Assembly: GCA_964247055.1 (NCBI GenBank)
Contig: OZ176058.1
Span: forward strand, 4,464,001 to 4,528,000
Length of the DNA stretch: 64,000 bases
Source: Paragordius varius
Lineage: Eukaryota; Nematomorpha
Reading direction: 5' to 3'
Shown: in pieces, positions 58,246-64,000 of the stretch
Position numbering within the stretch: position 1 is the first letter of the stretch
How the letters are laid out: every line of letters starts with the position of its first letter
Translations under genes and position numbers: made by a program
Notes under the pieces: generated by a model
What the model was told of the DNA's origin: nothing
The model's database searches: none
What the model saw: only the letters and a program-made list of their open reading frames with translations

Positions 58246-58623
58246 ATACCATTTACAGCTCAAATTTACCCTTAAACAATTTAAACTCACCTTCGAACAA
58301 TTCATATTCACCCTTGAACAATTCAAATTCACCCTAAAAATAAATTATGTGTTTTCGAACTAATATAGCTCATTATTAATGAGAAATATATATTTATGGC
58401 ATAGTTTATTATTTTTCAGTATTATTTAAAATTAACAAAATTTTTATTGATTAAAAATATATAAAAATATTGGTTAGTTTTTGATCTAAAAACATATAAT
58501 ATTTTATCTGAGGGTGAATTTGAATTGTTTAAGGGTGAACTTGAATTGTTTAAGGGTGAATTTGAATTGAATTCAAGGGTGAATTTGAATTGTTTAAGAT
58601 TGAATTTGAATTGTTAATGGTAT
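58246..58623. mobile_element. foldback element, intergenic
   Basis: Full copy: four subrepeats left, six right, core gttttcgaactaatatagct, ends ATACCATTTACAGCTC and ttgttaatggtat. Confidence 0.85.
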
Positions 58624-59039
58624 AACATAAAACTCACTTTTTAAATATTGCTAACTCAAATAATAAAAGTCATCGTTTTTTTTGGACAGAATCGTTAGGA
58701 GGAGGGCACAAAATTTTAGAATATCGTTTAATGACAGTTGTTTTGGTAACCCTGAAAAGGAAATTTATCACATAAAACACTGAATATTCATTACAATATC
58801 TCATGTACCTCACTAATATATCGGAGAGCATTTTAATCACACTTTGAAAAAAAAGCTTTAAATAGACAAAAACTTTAACTTCATACACAAAAATTTAATT
58901 ATTTTACAAAATATTTTCTTTTTTTAGGATAAAAAAAACTTTTTTTATGGTCAACAAATAAAAATATATATTGAAAGTTTATAATCGCAACATCTTTTCT
59001 TTATTTTGAGAAAATTAGCCTATTTTAGAAGTGGTAAAT

Positions 59040-59420
59040 ATACCATTTACAGTTCAAATTCCCCCTTGAACAAGCCAAATTCACCCTTGAACAATTCAAT
59101 TCACCCTTGGATTCAATTCAAATTCACCCTTAAATAATTTAAATTCATCCTTAAACATTTCAAATTCACCCTTGAATTCAACTCAAATTCACCCTTAAAT
59201 AATTTAAATTTAACCCTGGAACAATTCAAATTCACCTTGAACATTTCAACCTTGAACAATTGAAATTCACCCTTGAACAATTCAAATTCACTCTTGAACA
59301 ATCAATTTCACTCTCGAACAATTAAATTTCACCCTTAAACGATTCAATTCACGCTAAAATAAATTATGTGTCTTTTACCTATATTTTTTTACTTATATTA
59401 TTTTAAATTGCTATTTATGC
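59040..59420. mobile_element. foldback element, left arm only
   Basis: About fourteen subrepeats in one orientation with lengths varying from 19 to 23 bp, and no right arm. Immediately followed by the next copy. Confidence 0.75.
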
Positions 59421-59436
59421 GTAATATTTATGATAT

Positions 59437-59922
59437 ATACCATTTACAGCTCAAATTCACCCTTAAACAATTCAAATTCACCCTTGAACAGTTCAAATTC
59501 ATCCTTAAACAATTCAAATTCACCCTTAAACAATTCTAATTCACCCTTGAACATTTCAACCTTGAACAATTTAAATTCTCCCTTGAACAATTCAAATTCA
59601 CCCTTAAAGAATTCAAATTCGCTCTTGAACAATTCAATTTCACCCTTGAAAATCAGTTTCACCCTTAAACGATTTCAATTCACTCTAAAATAAATTATGT
59701 GTTTTCAATATAAATCATTATTAATATAAAATATAATTTTATGACGCATAGTCTATTATTTTTTCGGTATTATATTAATTTTAAATACAAAATATTTCAT
59801 AAAAGTATAAAAAATATATAGGTATTTTAATTAAAAAAACATATAATTTATCTTAGGGTGAATTTGAATTGTTTAAGAGTGAATTTGAGTTGTTCAAGGG
59901 TGATTTGAACTGTAAATGGTAT
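59437..59922. mobile_element. foldback element at the edge of inverted copy C
   Basis: Asymmetric arms: about ten subrepeats left, three right. The end gaactgtaaatggtata touches the LysRS-intron-like sequence that starts copy C. Confidence 0.85.
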
Positions 59923-60737
59923 AAATTTTGAAATTTTAGGACAAATTCCATTATAATTTGGATATCTTTGGATAAAGAGTTGGTTAGGGTTATAAAATAG
60001 TTTGCCTTAAACAATATTTTTACTAACTGATACGGAAATATTAAAGTAATTTTTTTTGTAAAGAAAAAATTAATTTTTAAGAAATTTTGAGATTTTAGAT
60101 TATTCATTGTTTTAAGATTTAATATTAAGGTTAAAAATACTATATTTTTATAAATATACAGATAAATTTTGAAATTTTAGATTATTTATTCTTTATTTTA
60201 AGATTATTTTATTTGTGTGTTAATTTGGATATCTTTGGATAAAGAGATCTATTATTTTTATTTATTGATACGGAAAATATTAAAGTAATTTTTATGCATA
60301 TAAATTAATTTTTTGAAAATTTTGGAATTTTAAATTATTGTTTATTTTAAGATTTAAATGGTGTATTAATTTGGATATCAATTTTTTGTAAAAAAAATTA
60401 TTTTTTAAAATTTTAAGATTCTAGATTCAATTCTAGTTTAATGATATCTTTAGATAATAGTTTTTTTTGAACAATATTTTTTAAAAAATAATTTCTAAGA
60501 TATTTTGGGTTTTAGATTAATAATTTAAATATCTTTAAACAAGAGTTGGTTTTTAACATTTTTCCATTTATAACAGAATATTTTAAGGTAAAATAGTCTT
60601 TTTTAAACAATTTTTTACTAATATAGATGAAAAATTATTTTTTTTGATAAAAATATATATTTGACATTTATTCATTTTTTACTTTTTTTGATTTTATAAA
60701 TTGTTTTTTTATAATATTATTTTTTGCATTCATTTAG

Positions 60738-60791
60738 GAAGTGATATTATTTCCTGCCATGAAACCAGATGTTAATAAAGAATCCGAATGA
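60738..60791 (+). pseudogene. KARS1: LysRS exon 15, third copy, inverted
   Basis: On the + strand. Codes EVILFPAMKPDVNKESE and TGA with acceptor tttag, and AATAAA at 60791-60796. Only decayed shards of the exon 14 3' edge lie upstream (about 60016-60050 and 60263-60290); exon 14 itself is missing. It marks an inverted segmental copy that continues past the window end. Confidence 0.85.
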
Positions 60792-60814
60792 ATAAATATT
60801 TACTTTTGAAAAAA

Positions 60815-62110
60815 TTATTTTTAAATATAAAAAAATGGCTTTTATATTGTAATTCTCTTGTCTACTATGCGTGATTGTTTGCAAAAAAAATATTATATAA
60901 TTTAAAATAAATTTATTTTAATAAATACTTTTTATGAATTTTTATTTTATTTATTTTAATTTAATTTTAATAAATTGTAAATTTTGGGTTTTTTGAAAAA
61001 AATAAATAATTTTTAAATATAAAATGGCTTTTATATTGTAATTCTTGTCTACTATGCGTGATTGTTTACAAAAATGTTATATAATTTAAGATAAATTTAT
61101 CTAAACACATGTATAAAAAATACTTTTTTTATAATTTTTAATATATATATAATTTATATATTGGAAATTTTAGTTTTGGTTTTTAAAAAATAATTTTTAA
61201 TACAAAATATGCGATTTATATTGTAATTGTCTACTATACGTGATTGTTGCAAAAATATTATAATTCCAAATAAATTTATTTAAAGATATGTATAATAAAT
61301 AGTTTTTTATAACTTTTATGAAAATTTTTTATATAAATATTTGAAATTATAGATTTTGCTTTAATTTTAAAAATAATTTTCAAATATAAAATGGCTTTTA
61401 TATTGTAATTCCTGTCTACTATGCGTGATTGTTTGCAAAAAATATTATAATTCCAAATTAATTTATTTAAATAAATGTGTAAAATATACTTTTTTGTAAT
61501 TTTTTTATATAATTTATTTTAGGAAATTATAAATTTTTTGCTTTTTAAAAAAAAATTATTTTTAACACAAAAAATGGCTTTTATATTATAATTCTTGTCT
61601 ACTATGCGTATTTGTTTTTGAAAAAATATTTTATAATTTAAAATTTATTTACATAAAAATACTTTTTCATAATTTTTTTTGTTTATAAAATATATTTGAA
61701 ATTATAGATTTTGGTTTAATTTGAAAATAATTTTTAAATACAAAAAATGGCTTTTATATTGTAATTCTTCTCTACTATGCGTGATTGTTGAAATATTATA
61801 ATTTAAAATAAATTTATTAAATAAATGTATAATAAATACTTTTTTTATAATTTTTTATTTTGTTTATTTTAATTTAATTTAATAAATTATAGATTTTGGT
61901 TTAATTTTGAAAAAAATTTTTAAATACAAAAAAATGGCTTTAATATTGTAATTCTTGTCTACTATGCGTGATTGTTGCAAAAAATATTATAATCAAACAA
62001 ATTTATTAATTAAACATTAATAAATACTTTTTTATAAGTTTTTCTTTTGTTTATACTTAATATATTTGAAATTATAGATTTTGGTTTAATTTTGAAAATG
62101 ATTTTTAGCA
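60815..62110. repeat. tandem array of the LysRS 3' flank
   Basis: Seven units of about 180-185 bp around ttgtctactatgcgtgattg and aatggcttttatattgtaat. Copies A (9440-9500) and B (21940-21990) have one unit each, so the amplification followed the inversion. Confidence 0.88.
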
Positions 62111-62437
62111 CAAAATATGCGTTGAGGGAAAATTGATATAAATTTCTTTAATTCGTATGCCTTAAAACTAAAAACATCATTAGGATAAATGCTTTAAGAC
62201 TATAATAGTATATTTTTCGCAAATATTAATAAAAAAATGAAATTTATTAAAAATTAGTTTTAATTAAATTCAAAATTTTAATAAAACTCAAAGTTTAAAT
62301 CTATTTATATGTATAAAACTATCGTCTCACAGTTACTTGGCCTTACTTGTTTTTTCGCTATATCAATATTAAATTTTTTAAAATTTCATATTAATTAACA
62401 CCCTAATATATTAATAAATCCCGAAAATAAATTTTAA

Positions 62438-62696
62438 TAATACGGACGAAACGTAAAAATATAGAAATAAATATTTTTTCTAAAAATTAAATTTATAAAT
62501 TATAAAGTATTGTTTAAAATAAAAAGTATCAAATAGCGAATATTTTATATTTGTAAATCAATTCTATATTTTAAAAATTGTAATGAAATAGCTTATATAA
62601 GAAAAATTAAGGTTTAAAAAAGTATGGTTGTCTTTTTTTGAAAAAAAATTTGTCGATATATTTTTACGTTTTGTCCGTATAATTTCATTTTTTATT
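62438..62696. mobile_element. MITE in inverted copy C
   Basis: Left arm acggacgaaacgtaaaaata, right arm cgttttgtccgtataattt. Confidence 0.65.
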
Positions 62697-62911
62697 ATAT
62701 TATATTTTACACCTCCTATCCATTTTTCGTTAAAAATTCAAGATTTAAAAAAAATATTTTTTTTAAAAAATATTTGTCCTTATATTTTTATGTTTAATTT
62801 TAAATTTTACTGTATTAAATAACTGTCGGATTAATTGTCCAACTGAAATTTATATTATAAAATTTTATTTTAAAGTGTCAATTTAAGCGCATGATTGTTT
62901 TTAGAGTAAAA

Positions 62912-63176
62912 ACTGAAATTATACGGAAACCTCAAAATATAAAGACAATTTTTTTTTTCTAAAACACTACCATACTTTTTAAAACTTCATTCAAAAAGAT
63001 AACTACTTGTTTTAAATTGCAAAGTATAAAATTGATATGTATATTGGTCACACAATCAATTATATATTTTACAATTGGAATTATATGAGAAAAATTAGGC
63101 TTGATAAAAGTATGGTTGTCTTTTAGAAAAAAATTTGTCTTATATTTTTACTTTTTGAATTTTAGTTTTTACTGTA
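62912..63176. mobile_element. MITE in inverted copy C, second
   Basis: Left arm agagtaaaaactgaaattat, right end ttagtttttactgta. Confidence 0.65.
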
Positions 63177-63402
63177 ATAATATATTTTTTGCAAAATATA
63201 ATAAAAAGATTTGAAATTTATATCAAAATTATTTTAATTAAATTCAAAATTTAATGTAATTACTCAAAGTTTAATTCTATTTATATGTATAAAACTATCA
63301 CCTCAAAGTTACTTGGCATTTCTTGTTTTTTCGCTACTTATCAATATGCTTAAATGTTTTTAAATGTCCTTATTAATGGACACCTAAATCCCAAAAATAA
63401 AA

Positions 63403-63654
63403 ATTTAAATTATACGGACAAAACGTAAAAATATAAAGATAAAAATATGTTTCCTAAACAATTTTGATTTTTATATTATAAATCATTGTTTAAAATAAAA
63501 AGTGTTAAATAATATTTTTAGTAAATTAATTTTATATTTTACAAATTGTAATGAAATAGCTTATATAAGAAAAATTAGGAATTAAAAAGTATGGTTGTAT
63601 TTTATAAAATATTTATATTTATATTTTTATGTTTAATTTTTAATTTTATTGTAT
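63403..63654. mobile_element. MITE in inverted copy C, third
   Basis: Left arm attatacggacaaaacgtaa; right arm worn. Confidence 0.55.
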
Positions 63655-64000
63655 TAAATTTTACATGTCTCATCACCTTTAGGTTAGAAATCCAAGATTT
63701 AAAAAAAAATTCTAAAAAAATTTCGTCCGTATATTTTTACGTTTAATTTTAAATTTTACTGTATTTAATAACTGTCGGAATATTTGCACAACTAAAATTA
63801 GTATTTTATTATATTACATTTTAATTATAAGTGTCAATTCAAGCGCACAAATGTTTAAACGTGGAAAAATATGATTTTGACATGTAAAATATTACTCTTT
63901 TAATAGTATATAAAAATTAATATAATTTTATCAGCAAATAAAATAAATTTATTTAATGACTTTTATATCTAAATTTAATTTAATTAAAATTATTTTCCAG

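Larger units (their letters stand above)
59930..64000. repeat. segmental duplication, inverted partial copy C
   Basis: In reverse order relative to copy B: LysRS last-intron units, exon 15, 3' flank, the stretch near 62160-62260 matching 9230-9300, the stretch 62300-62430 matching 9000-9150, and at 63880-64000 the KChIP 3' flank. The left edge abuts a foldback element ending at 59922. The matching KChIP stop codon would lie just outside the window. Confidence 0.8.

Noticed and set aside
59430-59693. 87-codon open frame rich in NSPLNNS, and similar frames on both strands at 12663-13250 and 59113-59662
   Set aside because: They are produced by the 21-bp subrepeats of foldback arms, which stay open in any stop-free phase. 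No real protein is indicated.

Overview
This window is very AT-rich eukaryotic DNA (about 80% A+T by eye). It suggests an invertebrate animal that I cannot place further. Two nuclear gene families can be read by joining exons at canonical GT/AG sites with matching phase. One is a potassium-channel-interacting-protein (KChIP, neuronal calcium sensor) gene, in two complete copies on the + strand (1205-8412, 247 aa; 14560-20845, 246 aa). The other is a lysyl-tRNA synthetase gene on the - strand (55957 down to 22021, 15 exons, 740 codons plus a stop in one unbroken frame). The lysine-rich N-terminal extension of the synthetase and the KChIP family both point to a metazoan. No rRNA, tRNA, CRISPR array, retroviral or LTR element was seen.

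Layout. 1-10690 is segmental copy A: KChIP-A plus the last two exons of the synthetase (9541-10441) as an orphan fragment. 10690-13272 is a junction zone of MITEs, a foldback element and shards of intergenic DNA. 13273-26100 is copy B, carrying KChIP-B and the 3' end of the complete synthetase gene. 26100-55957 is the rest of the synthetase gene. 55958-59930 is intergenic DNA with palindromic and foldback repeats. 59930-64000 is an inverted third copy: the last synthetase exon on the + strand (60738-60791), an amplified 3' flank, and the KChIP 3' flank heading out of the window. A third KChIP copy on the - strand probably begins just beyond 64000.

The main observation concerns the introns of the synthetase. 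At least nine of its fourteen introns are built largely of tandem arrays whose repeat unit contains the edge of the neighbouring exon: 20-75 coding bases plus the splice site plus adjacent intron. Where both flanking exons have seeded arrays, the intron is bipartite, with upstream-exon 3' edges at its 5' end and downstream-exon 5' edges at its 3' end (clearest in introns 3, 12 and 13). The two KChIP copies seem to catch the process under way: exon 6 has three tandem 3' edges in copy A and one in copy B. The intron 8 array also repeats a palindrome that matches the heat-shock-element pattern (alternating TTC and GAA blocks) more than a dozen times.

The synthetase protein is itself enlarged by low-complexity insertions (residues about 112-130, 209-265 and 463-537). 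They include three tandem HMTTTAKTGE repeats and recurrent TADS/TADK peptides coded around CAGCTG. Other DNA is dominated by a Tc1/mariner-like MITE family (ends TA-CAGTAAAA) and a foldback family with 21-bp subrepeats. I could run no alignments or searches; repeat boundaries outside exons are approximate.
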